From: Hermatobates lingyangjiaoensis
Lineage: Eukaryota; Arthropoda; Insecta; Hemiptera; Hermatobatidae
Reading direction: 5' to 3'
Length of the DNA stretch: 64,000 bases
Assembly (NCBI GenBank): GCA_026182355.1
Contig: JAPFBL010000605.1
Span: 62,001 to 126,000 of the forward strand
Numbering within the stretch: position 1 is the first letter of the stretch; each line of letters starts with the position of its first letter. The notes beneath the pieces are model-generated. The model made no database searches. It was not told the origin of the DNA and saw only the letters and a program-made list of their open reading frames with translations. Positions 9,312 through 20,041 of this stretch are shown in pieces. The position numbers and the translations under genes are program-made.

Positions 9312-11997
9312 AAATTAACTTGGTTCCTCTTTTGATTTATTCATGTTCCTAAGACTCTCGGTTCATTACATGATACAACAGAATAGGTTGATGAATTAAC
9401 TAGGTACCTGTTTTGTTTGATTCATGTTTCTAAGCCTCTCGGCTTCTTATATGATAAAGTAGAATAACTTGATGAATTAGCTAGGTATCTGTTTTGTTTG
9501 ATTCATGTTCCTAAGTCTCTCGGCTCTTTACAAGATAAAACAGAATAGGTTGATGAATTAGCTAGGTATCTGTTTTGTTTGATTCATGTTCCTAAGCCTC
9601 TCGGATCTTTACAAGATAAAACAGAATAGGTTGATGAATTAGCTAGGTATCTGTTTTGTTTGATTCATGTTCCTAAGCCTCTCAGCTTATTACATGATAA
9701 AACAGAATAGGTTGATGAATTAGCTAGGTATCTGTTTTGTTTGATTCATATTCCTAAGCCTCTCCGCTCTTTACAAGATAAAGCAGAATATTTTGATGAA
9801 TTAGCTAGGTATCTGTTTTGTTTGATTCATGTTCCTAAGCCTCTCGGCTCTTTACAAGATAAAACAGAATAGGTTGATGAATTAGCTAGGTATCTGTTTT
9901 GTTTGATTCATATTCCTAAGCATCTCCGCTCTTTACAAGATAAAGCAGAATAGGTTGATGAATTAGCTAGGTATCTGTTTTGTTTGATTCATGTTCCTAA
10001 GCCTCTCGGCTTATTACATGATAAAACAGAATAGTTTGATGAATTAGCTAGGTATCTGTTTTGTTTGATTCATGTTCCTATGCCTCTCGGCTGTTTACAT
10101 GATAAAACAGAATATGTTGATGAATTAGCTAGGTATCTGTTTTGTTTGATTCATGTTCCTAAGCCTCTCGGCTCTTTACAAGATAAAACAGAATAGGTTG
10201 ATGAATTAGCTAGGTATCTGTTTTGTTTGATTCATATTCCTAAGCATCTCCGCTCTTTACAAGATAAAGCAGAATAGGTTGATGAATTAGCTAGGTATCT
10301 GTTTTGTTTGATTCATGTTCCTAAGCCTCTCGGCTTATTACATGATAAAACAGAATAGTTTGATGAATTAGCTAGGTATCTGTTTTGTTTGATTCATGTT
10401 CCTATGCCTCTCGGCTGTTTACAAGATAAAACAGAATAGGTTGATGAATTAGCTAGGTATCTGTTTTGTTTGATTCATATTCCTAAGCATCTCCGCTCTT
10501 TACAAGATAAAGCAGAATAGGTTGATGAATTAGCTAGGTATCTGTTTTGTTTGATTCATGTTCCTAAGCCTCTCGGCTTATTACATGATAAAACAGAATA
10601 TGTTGATGAATTAGCTAGGTATCTGTTTTGTTTGATTCATGTTCCTAAGCCTCTCGGCTTATTACATGATAAAACAGAATAGTTTGATGAATTAGCTAGG
10701 TATCTGTTTTGTTTGATTCATGTTCCTATGCCTCTCGGCTGTTTACAAGATAAAACAGAATAGGTTGATGAATTAGCTAGGTATCTGTTTTGTTTGATTC
10801 ATATTCCTAAGCATCTCCGCTCTTTACAAGATAAAGCAGAATAGGTTGATGAATTAGCTAGGTATCTGTTTTGTTTGATTCATGTTCCTAAGCCTCTCGG
10901 CTTATTACATGATAAAACAGAATATGTTGATGAATTAGCTAGGTATCTGTTTTGTTTGATTCATGTTCCTAAGCCTCTCGGCTCTTTACAAGATAAAACA
11001 GAATAGGTTGATGAATTAGCTAGGTATCTGTTTTGTTTGATTCATATTCCTAAGCATCTCCGCTCTTTACAAGATAAAGCAGAATAGGTTGATGAATTAG
11101 CTAGGTATCTGTTTTGTTTGATTCATGTTCCTAAGCCTCTCGGCTTATTACATGATAAAACAGAATAGTTTGATGAATTAGCTAGGTATCTGTTTTGTTT
11201 GATTCATGTTCCTATGCCTCTCGGCTGTTTACAAGATAAAACAGAATAGGTTGATGAATTAGCTAGGTATCTGTTTTGTTTGATTCATATTCCTAAGCAT
11301 CTCCGCTCTTTACAAGATAAGCAGAATAGGTTGATGAATTAGCTAGGTATCTGTTTTGTTTGATTCATGTTCCTAAGCCTCTCGGCTTATTACATGATAA
11401 AACAGAATAGTTTGATGAATTAGCTAGGTATCTGTTTTGTTTGATTCATGTTCCTATGCCTCTCGGCTCTTTACAAGATAAAGCCGAATAGTTTGATGAA
11501 TTAGCTAGGTATCTGTTTTGTTTGATTCATGTTCCTAAGCCTCTCGGCTTATTACATGATAAAACAGAATAGTTTGATGAATTAGCTAGGTATCTGTTTT
11601 GTTTGATTCATGTTCCTATGCCTCTCGGCTGTTTACAAGATAAAACAGAATAGGTTGATGAATTAGCTAGGTATCTGTTTTGTTTGATTCATGTTCCTAA
11701 GCCTCTCGGCTCTTTACAAGATAAAACAGAATAGTTTGATGAATTAGCTAGGTATCTGTTTTGTTTGATTCATGTTCCTATGCCTCTCGGCTGTTTACAA
11801 GATAAAGCCGAATAGTTTGATGAATTAGCTAGGTATCTGTTTTGTTTGATTCATGTTCCTATGCCTCTCGGCTGTTTACAAGATAAAACAGAATAGGTTG
11901 ATGAATTAGCTAGGTATCTGTTTTGTTTGATTCATGTTCCTAAGCCTCTCGGCTCTTTACATGATAAAACAGAATAGGTTGATGAATTAGCTAGGTA
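9312..11997. repeat. 81-bp satellite array, about 33 units
   Basis: The unit is 81 bp (ttgatgaattagctaggtat ... gataaaacagaatagg) and very regular: the start motif recurs at 9388, 9469, 9550 and so on. Variants differ at fixed sites: attcctaagcatctccgc (C), cttattacatgat (A), cctatgcctctcggctgttt (B) and ctctttacaagat (D). They recur in the order C-A-B, giving a 243-bp higher-order period in the middle. One unit near 11251 has a 1-bp deletion. No coding role is apparent. Confidence 0.9.
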
Positions 11998-11999
11998 CC

Positions 12000-13330
12000 G
12001 GGTTAGTTTTTGTGAATCTCCCACCATCCACTTATCATCTTCATTCGTAAACCAAAGTTTTATATCATGGTGTTATTTAAAACTCTAGAACAAGAGTCAA
12101 ACAACAACCCTATTGTAAATCTAACTAGTAATTAACATCAAAGCTATATGAATTTTGTTCACCAATCCAAAACGTATTTCAATGTATGAAAAAACCCCTG
12201 TCTATAAAATGTTAATTTGTTCAACTACAACCTAACAATATTCAATCATGTTCTGATGAGTACAAAATAAACCTGCTATAGATTTTACTAAATAAATATG
12301 AAAAAAAAATAGTCAGGGATTTTTTATATTCCATAAGGTGAAACCACACCATGATTTGAAATGGATATTAATTTGATCCCTACATCATTGGACTTACAAC
12401 AAATGAAGACATAAATTACCTACGATCCAAAGTTCTTTTTTCAAGACTTAATTTGGGAGACAATTTATTTTCACAAAAGTTGTAGAAAACATGTTAAGTA
12501 ACATGAAAAATCAGTTGTTAGAGCTGAAAAAATTAGTGACCTATTTTTGTTTATAAATAATACGAATCATATTTGTATACATATCAGTTATGTGATAAGA
12601 TATATCGACGTTGTTATCATTAAAGTCTACATTAATAAAATTAATGATTAATAATTAATTAAATAATTATTAATTATAATAAATAATCTCATAATGATTA
12701 ATTAATAATTTTAAACTCTACAATTATTTATAGTTTTTCTAAATAATATTATTTTGAAGGTATTTTAATTTGAATATTTTGTTTCGTAATCCTTTTTTTT
12801 TTTTGAAATTAAGAAATTATTCCCAATTTTACATCAGTTGAGGCTGAATTTAAAAAAAAAAATTTAATTTCTCTTGCTTAGGTTATGAAAAGAATGCATT
12901 GTTGAAATTTCACGTTTTGATTTAAAGCAGTTTTAAAACTTTTTATAACACTACCTCTCCTATTGTTATCCGTAGAACGGATCATATTGTAATAAATGAC
13001 CTATAAGGCACCCTATGAAAACCATGAAAACATAGGACTTTCTTATGGCAGGCTAAAAGAGGATTTCACAAGGTTTCCTGACATTCCGACATGTTAAAGC
13101 ACAATAATTAAACAGTAATAGGTCTCCGTCTGCAACTGATAATTGGAACATACGACACAATGTGCGTAAATAGAAGCACACAATTGGCTGGTATTAGAAG
13201 CTCTTCAACTGGTGAGGGTATCTTTATTAACAATCCGTATCAATATATTTATTGCCATTGGATATAGCAGTGAAATTCTGATTCATTTCTGTGTGTCCTT
13301 TTTGTGAATATATTTCGAATGTATATATAT
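12000..13330. other. AT-rich stretch, nothing recognised
   Basis: No gene or clear repeat is seen. The interval 12640-12760 is a low-complexity run of aataattaatta words. Confidence 0.5.
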
Positions 13331-13334
13331 TTAA

Positions 13335-13632
13335 TGATCAAAACACAATAAGAAATGGGAAAACAAGACTAAGATCTTTCAACCATAACAAGCGGTCTTC
13401 GTCAGAGTAAAAAAACCCAACTGAAAACAAGACTAAGATCTTTCAACCGTAACAAGCGGTCTTCGTCAGAGTCAAAAACCCAACTGAAAAAAAGACCAAG
13501 ATCTTTCAACCGTAACAAGCGGTCTTCAGAGTCAAAACCCAAAACGGTTTTCATCGTGAGTTGGGTTTTGACTCTGAAGACCGCTTGTTACGGTTCTTAG
13601 TCTTTTTTTACCATTTCATATTGTGGTTTGAT
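13335..13632. mobile_element. Tandem triple AGATCT hammerhead module plus inverted partner
   Basis: Three minus-strand motifs repeat at a 63-64 bp spacing (13367-13408, 13430-13473, 13494-13533). A damaged plus copy follows (13570-13602, GAAAGAT lost). The third minus copy has a 3-bp core deletion that leaves CUGAAGA. The repeat unit spans the stretch from the ribozyme to just short of the tail. Confidence 0.7.
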
Positions 13633-13649
13633 TATATATATATGAAAGT

Positions 13650-13800
13650 ATAAACCACAAGGAAAAAGTAAAAAAGACACAAAAAATTTACTCTAAGGCC
13701 TTTCAAATATGTCATCAGAGAGCAACTCTAAGTTGAAAGGCCTTACAGCACATTTTCTGTGTCTTTTTTACTTTTTCCTTGTAGCTTATACTTTCATTAG
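13650..13800. mobile_element. AGGCCT hammerhead palindrome
   Basis: The minus motif at 13691-13735 has CTCT, CTGATGA, C, a very weak stem II, GAAA, AGGCCT, T and AGAG. Stem I is four perfect pairs. The plus partner keeps only TTGAAAGGCCTTA onwards. The arms share tails ending tttttactttttccttgt. Confidence 0.65.
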
Positions 13801-13819
13801 TTTTCATCTCGTGTTTATT

Positions 13820-13997
13820 GTGCAGCAGCTTCTGCATTTACGACCTTCCTGCTGATAGCCTCGATTTTTCTTACTAACTTTCGATGTACTAAAGTAAGTA
13901 AAAAAAATCGAGGCTATCAGCAGGATGGTCGTAAATGCAGAAGCTGCTGCACATTTTAATTCCATTTGTTTACAAGAAGACCTGCTGCCCTCTTATA

Positions 13998-13999
<2 letters not shown>
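13820..13999 (+). pseudogene. PLE N-terminal fragment with inverted partner
   Basis: On the plus strand, about 13905-13999 reads KIEAISRMVVNAEAAAHF, then NSICLQEDLLPSYTN, then (TA)n. A shorter inverted copy (13825-13880) precedes it, sharing gcagcagcttctgcatttac. It is the same N-terminal type as 3713-3836. No ribozyme core remains. Confidence 0.65.
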
Positions 14000-14038
<39 letters not shown>

Positions 14039-14039
14039 G

Positions 14040-14233
14040 ATTTCACATAAACACGTGAAACAACAATCAATGATCAAACCACAACAAGAAATGGGAAAAC
14101 AAGATTAAGATCTTTCAACCGTAACAAGCGGTCTTCGTCAGAGTCAGAGTTGGGTTTTTGGCTCTGACGAAGACCGCTTGTTACGGTTGAAAGATCTTAG
14201 TCTTGTTTTCCCATTTCTTGTTGTGGTTTGATC

Positions 14234-14235
<2 letters not shown>
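14040..14235. mobile_element. Palindromic AGATCT hammerhead pair
   Basis: Minus 14103-14145 and plus 14160-14202 lie head-to-head with a 14-bp gap, and both cores are intact (CTGACGA, GAAA, AGATCT). In each, the outer stem I pair has changed (GATT and GGCT in place of GACT). Arms are about 90 bp and the palindrome is bounded by (TA)n on both sides. Confidence 0.75.
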
Positions 14236-14271
<36 letters not shown>

Positions 14272-14299
14272 CGTTATCAGCCTTTGGAATGATTAATAC

Positions 14300-14360
14300 C
14301 TATTCCTGATGACGAAGACTCCAAAATATAGGAGTGGCGTCATCATTAATTAAATTTAAC
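14300..14360 (+). ncRNA. Damaged hammerhead motif, ATAT class
   Basis: It reads CCTGATGACGAAGACTCC then AAAATATAGGAGTGGCG. The 5' core is intact but stem II no longer pairs well and G12 is A. It is likely inactive. Confidence 0.45.
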
Positions 14361-14814
14361 AAACTGAATACAAGAAACCTCAGTAATGGTTAATTCAATT
14401 TTGAACATTTCAAATGATAAACTTCAAATTTTTTTTCTATTATTTCACTAAACTTATATATTTTTTTCTATTTTCAGAAATTGATTAAGAGTAGTAAGAA
14501 TTCTTATTCTGTAATTTGATATAGAAGGAAATTCCCAGTTTTTATATCACACATCAGACAGTTAATATAATTGCTCTAAATTTTTTCCTTGTTTTACCTG
14601 AACTCATAATTGTCACCTTACTTTTTCAAAACGTTTTCTGATAAAAAATATCTACTATTTAAGTATTCACTGTAACTTGAATAATTCCCCTATTCAAGAC
14701 AATTGAAGGATATAATACTTAACCTAAAAATCCGGATAATTGCCATAAGAAGTAAAACATGATCAGATATATTGAGGAAATTCAAGAATAACGTCTCCAT
14801 ACAAAGAAAAAAAT

Positions 14815-14885
14815 AATATGAAATTAACAATGCGTTTCGAACACTTTGTGTTCTTCTTCAGGTTAACAACTAAAAAATATACATA
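14815..14885 (-). ncRNA. Hammerhead-like motif, ACGCGT class (ACGCAT here)
   Basis: The minus strand reads CCTGAAGAAGAACACAAAGT then GTTCGAAACGCATTG. Stem II is six pairs (GAACAC/GTGTTC). Stem III is ACGCAT, one base off the palindrome seen at 29318-29365. The region 14890-15350 beyond shows nothing recognisable. Confidence 0.55.
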
Positions 14886-15351
14886 TCTGTGAGCTTTAAG
14901 AACATCCGTGTGAATTATGTGGAATCGAACACTTTATATGAATGTTGAATTGAATTGTTGAGGTTAATTTTTGAATTCCCGCAATATGAGTAAATACCAC
15001 ATATAACCGATTGCATAAGTAATGAATGATCAAGTCTATTTAAGGGTTTTTTTTAAACAGAACTTACTAGTTATTCTGCTTGGCTTTTATGATCGTTATG
15101 TTACTCTATATTTGATCCTTGTTCTCATCTTTGTTAAATTAGCGAACTGAAATCAGTAAAAATTATATGCTAGTTTGTGGAGATTACAGAGTCATGAAGA
15201 GTTGTTTTATAATTGTGTGAAAGGATTTTAAATAGTTTGGAACAGTTTAAATACTATCGAAAAGCAGGAGGACATCCTACTTAAATAAATAAAAAAAAAT
15301 CCTATTTTGGCAGAATTTCGAATACAGATCAAATATTATATATATATGACT

Positions 15352-15505
15352 TTAAATTACACAAAGCACGACACAGAAAAGAGAATACAAAGAAAACTTA
15401 CAGAATTCAATATTTCGAACTGTTGTTCGTCATCAGGAGAGTAGACTAGTAGAGAGGACGAAGTGAGAGAGATCTCCCCACGTCGAAGAACGGAGCGCGA
15501 AATAT
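15352..15505 (-). mobile_element. ATATT-class hammerhead module, intact core
   Basis: The minus motif at 15400-15445 has CTGATGA, C, GAAC-AACA-GTTC, GAAA, ATAT, T and GAATTCTGTAAG. All core positions fit apart from the extra C before stem II. The tail continues ctttgtgtaatttaaagtc to a TA tract. It is a close relative of 7545-7695 in the opposite orientation. Confidence 0.7.
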
Positions 15506-15539
15506 ATATATATATATATATAACAGATTCAATAATATA

Positions 15540-15705
15540 TCGACCGTTTGATAGAATAGGTGTGTTCTCTAATCGGGGTTCGGTCAATTTACTTACTTCT
15601 GCCTATGAAAAATGTTTTAAATAAAACCGAAACGTTGGCAACGAGAGTTTGATTTTTTATCCTGGAAAATTGACCGAAACCCGATTAGAGAACACACCTA
15701 TATAT
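15540..15705 (+). mobile_element. ACGTT-class module with G5-deleted core
   Basis: The plus strand at 15598-15655 has TGCC, TATGA, a long AU-rich stem II, GAAA, ACGTT and GGCA. Stem I UGCC/GGCA pairs perfectly, but the core CUGAUGA has become CUAUGA (G5 missing). An inverted copy of its tail (tgtgttctctaatcgg) precedes it and (TA)n follows. Confidence 0.65.
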
Positions 15706-15779
15706 ATATATATATATAGTTTTAAAATTCGACAAGAATTATTAAGTTGGATATTTATGGCTGGCTGCTTATATATATA

Positions 15780-15925
15780 TATACGAGTTTAAAATCGAAG
15801 AGGAGTAACACACAGAATAAAGAAGTACACTTACAAACTCAAATTTTTGGGAAATCCGTCTTCAGTAGAAAAGAGAAAGGGAGCTAAGGAATTGAACTCG
15901 TACGTATTACGTCCAGTTGCGATCG
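15780..15925 (-). mobile_element. AATTT-class hammerhead module
   Basis: The minus motif at about 15835-15880 reads CTGAAGACGGATTTCCCAAA in place of CCCGAAA, so the GAAA box is damaged. The tail reads cttcgattttaaactcgtat to a TA tract, and a 44-bp TA tract follows at 15953. Confidence 0.6.
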
Positions 15926-15945
15926 TCTTTCCGATTTTTAAGTGA

Positions 15946-16001
<56 letters not shown>

Positions 16002-16441
16002 TTTTTTTAATAAAAATGAAAACATTTTTATTTTTGTAGTTAGTCATTAATAATATAAAAATAATTAAAATATCAGTTAAAATGATAATTGGATACAAGT
16101 CGTAGTTAATAATAGACCATGGTTATAAAATTATTTTGAACCTTCAAGTTACAGTTTTTGTAGCTACTTCCGACAAATTAATAATGATTACTGCCTGAAA
16201 TTAAGTAAGTGCTGTATTTCTCTATAATGGTAAAGACAATAAGACTACCGATACGTGTCAAACTAGTCTATATAATTTTGTTCACTTCCTGAGAAGTTTC
16301 ATGCAAATGTAAGTTTGTTTTTTTTTTATTTCATTAACTGTGACTTGTATCTAATTAACGCATTTTAACTGTTCTTTCAATTATTTTTATTTATTAATGA
16401 CTAACTACAAAATTAAAAATGTACTTATTTTTATTAAAATA

Positions 16442-16473
<32 letters not shown>

Positions 16474-16594
16474 CAAAATTATAGTTTATCAGGACTCAGA
16501 CGGTTCTTTAATTTTGTTTCTATTTCACGGTCTATACTTTTATGTATTACTATATATATATAAATATATATATGAGTCACCGCTCTGCCTTGCT

Positions 16595-16833
16595 GCGGAA
16601 CTCTTCGTATTTTGATGACGACGATGGTCGAAATATAGAAGTGAGTTATTCCTGTGTCTATCTGTGTGCTATCTTTTTTTAATTGGTTATATATAAATAT
16701 ATATATATATAATAAATTCAAAACGAAGGAAACACACAGAAAGACACAGACATAACTCACATCGATATTTCGAGCATCGTCGTCATCAGGAGGTGTGAAG
16801 AGCGAAGAGTCCCGCAAAAAGGCAAGGCGGTGA

Positions 16834-16835
<2 letters not shown>
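16595..16835. mobile_element. Tail-to-tail ATAT-class hammerhead modules
   Basis: The plus motif at 16603-16645 has UUGAUGA, C, GAC-GATG-GTC, GAAA, ATATA and GAAGTGAG. The minus motif at 16755-16800 has CTGATGA, GAAA, ATAT, C and GATGTGAG, with about six of eight stem I pairs. They meet through TA-rich tails near 16690-16712. A 50-bp TA tract bounds the right side. Confidence 0.7.

Positions 16836-16886
<51 letters not shown>
16836..16886. repeat. (TA)n microsatellite
   Basis: A TA run of about 50 bp at the head side of the minus ATAT module. Confidence 0.9.
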
Positions 16887-16891
<5 letters not shown>

Positions 16892-16915
16892 AAAATCTAC
16901 ATGAGGTGTCTGGTT

Positions 16916-17170
16916 CTGATATCTGATTGGTTGATGCGGGACCAAATAAGCTTGACGGGACCGGGAAAACTCGAAGTGGGAAAGTCGACATCGCACGGCA
17001 ACTGTTCATTTTCTGAGGGAGTGCGAGCACTTATACTATTTGCTGTGTCGGCGGAGATGACTCCATGGAAGAGAAGAACCACTATACGTGACTTTGATCA
17101 GAGCTAGAAGCCTTCAACTTTGAATAAAATGAGTCAAGCTCATTTGGTCCGCATCACCAATCAGATATAT
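16916..17170. repeat. Inverted repeat with GC-richer interior
   Basis: Arms at 16916-16955 and about 17132-17170 (atatctgattggttgatgcg and complement) flank 175 bp of GC-richer sequence. The arm resembles the head side of other PLE modules (compare 39690-39740). No ribozyme core was found in it. The open frames inside are short and not recognisable. Confidence 0.5.
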
Positions 17171-17209
17171 ACTCGTATATATTGCCTTCCACTAGCACTC
17201 CTGAACGCA

Positions 17210-17300
17210 CGTACCTCTTCTTCTTCCCTTTTAATCTCTTCCTGACGACGAACTTCAGTTCGAAATATTGATCCAGTAAGTGTTCTCGGTTTCTTGCATG
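17210..17300 (+). ncRNA. Hammerhead-like motif, ATATT class
   Basis: It has CTGACGA, C, GAAC-TTCA-GTTC, GAAA, ATAT, T, GATCCAGTAAGTG at 17236-17285. The core fits (position 7 may be any base). It is joined at about 17300 to the 3' side of a minus-strand PLE module. Confidence 0.65.
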
Positions 17301-17317
17301 TGTTGTATTTTTCAATG

Positions 17318-17440
17318 CTTGGTTACCTTTTTAGAGAGTTTCTCTAATGTCCTACAGGCTCTTCTAAGTTACTCGGGGAATAACAAAATCAACTGTCCCA
17401 AACTTTTCCTTTCATATATACACATTCGAGACTATTTATA
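17318..17440 (-). pseudogene. PLE N-terminal fragment (LGQLI type) with nonsense codon
   Basis: The minus frame reads KSLGQLILLFPE-stop-LRRACRTLEKLSKKVTKH and ends at 17318. The TAA replaces the Glu codon present at 43393-43516. The same stop occurs in the plus copy at 17822-17990, so both derive from one broken source. The hammerhead at 17478-17530 lies upstream in the same orientation, and 17535-17700 matches the 3' UTR of the 43.1-kb copy. Confidence 0.65.
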
Positions 17441-17477
17441 TCTAACACTATTTAATAACTAACTAAATATTATTTTC

Positions 17478-17530
17478 ACTAAACAACGACATGTTTCAGT
17501 CTCGTACTCGTAGACCATCATCAGGCTAAG
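17478..17530 (-). ncRNA. Hammerhead-like motif, ACATGT class
   Basis: The minus strand has CTGATGA, T, stem II closed by GTCT/AGAC, GAAA, palindromic ACATGT, C and GTTGTTT. The core is intact. It is a close relative of 43293-43345. Confidence 0.65.
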
Positions 17531-17821
17531 CTTACGACTAAAGTATAGAGTATATTACAATGTAATGTCACATCGTGTAAGAGTCAATGCACAAACTGAA
17601 CTATTCCTAGCTGGGGTTGAGACATCTGTTGGGTGGTTGATGAGAGGGGGTGGGGTGGTTTCAGGTATGTAGTGGGTCATTCCTTGCAGTGCCTCGCACT
17701 AAATATTGGCGTTGGCGAATAACCTTAGAACTCTGCTAAAATTCAAACTTTGATTTTTTATTTGGGGATTTCTCTAGGATATGCAATGCTCCTATTATTC
17801 GTCTATTATTATTCTATATTA

Positions 17822-17981
17822 TTCAATTGGAAAAGTTTGGGACAGTTGATTTTTTTATTCCCCGAGTAACTCAGAAGAGCCTATAGGACATTAGAGAAAC
17901 TCTCTAAAAAGGTAACTAAGCATGAAATTGGCATAAAATATTTAGAAACATATTTGCAAGAAGGATTGCTACCAACCTTCA

Positions 17982-17990
<9 letters not shown>
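17822..17990 (+). pseudogene. PLE N-terminal fragment ending at (TA)n
   Basis: It reads SLGQLIFLFPE-stop-LRRAYRTLEKLSKKVTKHEI, then LETYLQEGLLPTFTN, then (TA)n. It is head-to-head with 17318-17700. The junction after Thr-Asn is the same as in most modules here. Confidence 0.7.
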
Positions 17991-18019
<29 letters not shown>

Positions 18020-18679
18020 AAAAGACGAGCCAATCCCTGTTACGTATTACTTTGGGCACTTCTTATTGGTTGTGGGTGTTTATTCGTTGAACACGTTTCT
18101 CCTTAGCACACTCCGTCTGCTCGGCCGCCTCAGCCTTCACTCCGGGAGAGGGCTCGCAGTCCCTACTTAATTTTCCAATAGAGTTGGATGAAGGTCTTGG
18201 CGTCCTGGCTTGGAAGTGTACCTCGTCGAACTCGGTGTTTTTTACTATGGGCTTAGTGGATTTCATTAGATACTGGTTGTTGGTGTATTCTGTAAATTCT
18301 ATTGATGTGGGTGTATGTAGACCTTTTCCCCGTCGGTTTCTTAACACGCTTGGCTGCATCCGCCGTCCTTCCTGGAGAGGGCTCGCAGTCCCTACTTTAA
18401 ATTCAGAGAAAATAAGAGACCATCGTATTAATATTTTCTCTTATTTAAAATATTAAATAAGAGAAAATTAAGTAGGGACTGCGAGCCCTCTCCCGGAGTG
18501 AAGGCTGAGGCGGCCGAGCAGACGGAGTGTGCTAAGGAGAAACGTGTTCAACGAATAAACACCCACAACCAATAAGAAGTGCCCAAAGTAATACGTAACA
18601 GGGATTGGCTCGTCTTTTACAATATCTAATCTGGCATTCAACATATAATAACGCACAATCCAGCCAGGAACTACACCCA

Positions 18680-18725
18680 CCAGCTTGAGAATGACCGAGG
18701 AACGGTCGAAACCGGTCGCAACGAC
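18680..18725 (+). ncRNA. Hammerhead-like motif in 658-bp unit, copy 1
   Basis: UUGAGAA at 18685-18691, extra U, stem II GACCG-AGGAA-CGGUC (five pairs), GAAA, palindromic ACCGGU (18711-18716) and C17 at 18717, so predicted cleavage is 18717/18718. Relative to CUGANGA, C3 is U and G8 is A. These two positions normally pair, so U3-A8 would keep a pair. Stem I is weak (GC/GC). Confidence 0.55.
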
Positions 18726-19337
18726 ACAGGAAGGCGCCACGCATTCTTCAAGAAAACACTGCAGTAAAGGGGTCTAATGACAAAACGCCACACACACTCA
18801 ACTTCAACTTCAAATCATAATGCCCATAGCCCGGACCAGATTCTTACGAGGAACTCTTCTGCGTGAGGACGCCTATGCCATTCCTGCCCTCTGTGAAATT
18901 AAAGTAGGGACTGCGAGCCCTCTCCAGGAAGGACGGCGGATGCAGCCAAGCGTGTTAAGAAACCGACGGGGAAAAGGTCTACATACACCCACATCAATAG
19001 AATTTACAGAATACACCAACAACCAGTATCTAATGAAATCCACTAAGCCCATAGTAAACACCGAGTTCGACGAGGTACACTTCCAAGCCAGGACGCCAAG
19101 ACCTTCATCCAACTCTATTGGAAAATTAAGTAGGGACTGCGAGCCCTCTCCCGGAGTGAAGGCTGAGGCGGCCGAGCAGACGGAGTGTGCTAAGGAGAAA
19201 CGTGTTCAACGAATAAACACCCACAACCAATAAGAAGTGCCCAAAGTAATACGTAACAGGGATTGGCTCGTCTTTTACAATATCTAATCTGGCATTCAAC
19301 ATATAATAACGCACAATCCAGCCAGGAACTACACCCA

Positions 19338-19383
19338 CCAGCTTGAGAATGACCGAGGAACGGTCGAAACCGGTCGCAACGAC
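19338..19383 (+). ncRNA. Hammerhead-like motif in 658-bp unit, copy 2
   Basis: Same motif exactly 658 bp downstream: UUGAGAA at 19343-19349, stem II 19351-19365, GAAA 19366-19369, predicted cleavage 19375/19376. Confidence 0.55.
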
Positions 19384-19435
19384 ACGAGGAAGGCGCCACG
19401 CATTCTTCAAGAAAACACTGCAGTAAAGGGGTCTA

Positions 19436-19891
19436 ATGACAAACGCCACACACACTCAACTTCAACTTCAAATCATAATGCCCATAGCCCGGACCAGATT
19501 CTTACGAGGAACTCTTCTGCGTGAGGACGCCTATGCCATTCCTGCCCTCTGTGAAATTAAAGTAGGGACTGCGAGCCCTCTCCAGGAAGGACGGCGGATG
19601 CAGCCAAGCGTGTTAAGAAACCGACGGGGAAAAGGTCTACATACACCCACATCAATAGAATTTACAGAATACACCAACAACCAGTATCTAATGAAATCCA
19701 CTAAGCCCATAGTAAACACCGAGTTCGACGAGGTACACTTCCAAGCCAGGACGCCAAGACCTTCATCCAACTCTATTGGAAAATTAAGTAGGGACTGCGA
19801 GCCCTCTCCCGGAGTGAAGGCTGAGGCGGCCGAGCAGACGGAGTGTGCTAAGGAGAAACGTGTTCAACGAATAAACACCCACAACCAATAA
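19436..19891 (+). CDS. 151-codon open frame of the 658-bp unit, function unknown
   Basis: It starts about 60 bp after the predicted ribozyme cleavage site and ends INTHNQ-stop. The product is basic and rich in Pro, Ser, Thr and Arg (for example RTRFLRGTLLREDAY, KSTKPIVNTEFDEV). I recognise no domain, and it lacks the PLE N-terminal Cys/LLP block. It recurs at 20094-20549 and, N-terminally shorter (137 codons), at 18820-19233. The opposite strand is also open over about 109 codons with hydrophobic stretches, so openness may partly reflect base composition. Coding status is uncertain. Confidence 0.3.
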   Translation: MTNATHTQLQLQIIMPIARTRFLRGTLLREDAYAIPALCEIKVGTASPLQEGRRMQPSVLRNRRGKGLHTPTSIEFTEYTNNQYLMKSTKPIVNTEFDEVHFQARTPRPSSNSIGKLSRDCEPSPGVKAEAAEQTECAKEKRVQRINTHNQ

Positions 19892-19995
19892 GAAGTGCCC
19901 AAAGTAATACGTAACAGGGATTGGCTCGTCTTTTACAATATCTAATCTGGCATTCAACATATAATAACGCACAATCCAGCCAGGAACTACACCCA

Positions 19996-20041
19996 CCAGC
20001 TTGAGAATGACCAAGGAACGGTCGAAACCGGTCGCAACGAC
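19996..20041 (+). ncRNA. Hammerhead-like motif in 658-bp unit, copy 3
   Basis: Same motif at 20001 with one change in stem II (gaccaagg for gaccgagg), which leaves four pairs and a larger loop. Core, GAAA and ACCGGU are unchanged. Predicted cleavage is 20033/20034. Confidence 0.55.

Noticed and set aside
9312..11997. CRISPR-like array
   Set aside because: No variable spacers. It is a continuous 81-bp satellite in a eukaryotic context.
16479..17030. Open frames with long Ile-Tyr repeats, here and at many other places
   Set aside because: They are translations of (TA)n tracts joined to module sequence. The repeated IYIY has no coding support.
19126..19455. Minus-strand hydrophobic frame in the 658-bp unit, suggesting a TLC-type membrane protein
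   Set aside because: The resemblance is loose. The frame is antisense to the ribozyme and runs out at the unit's direct repeat, and I found no conserved motif.
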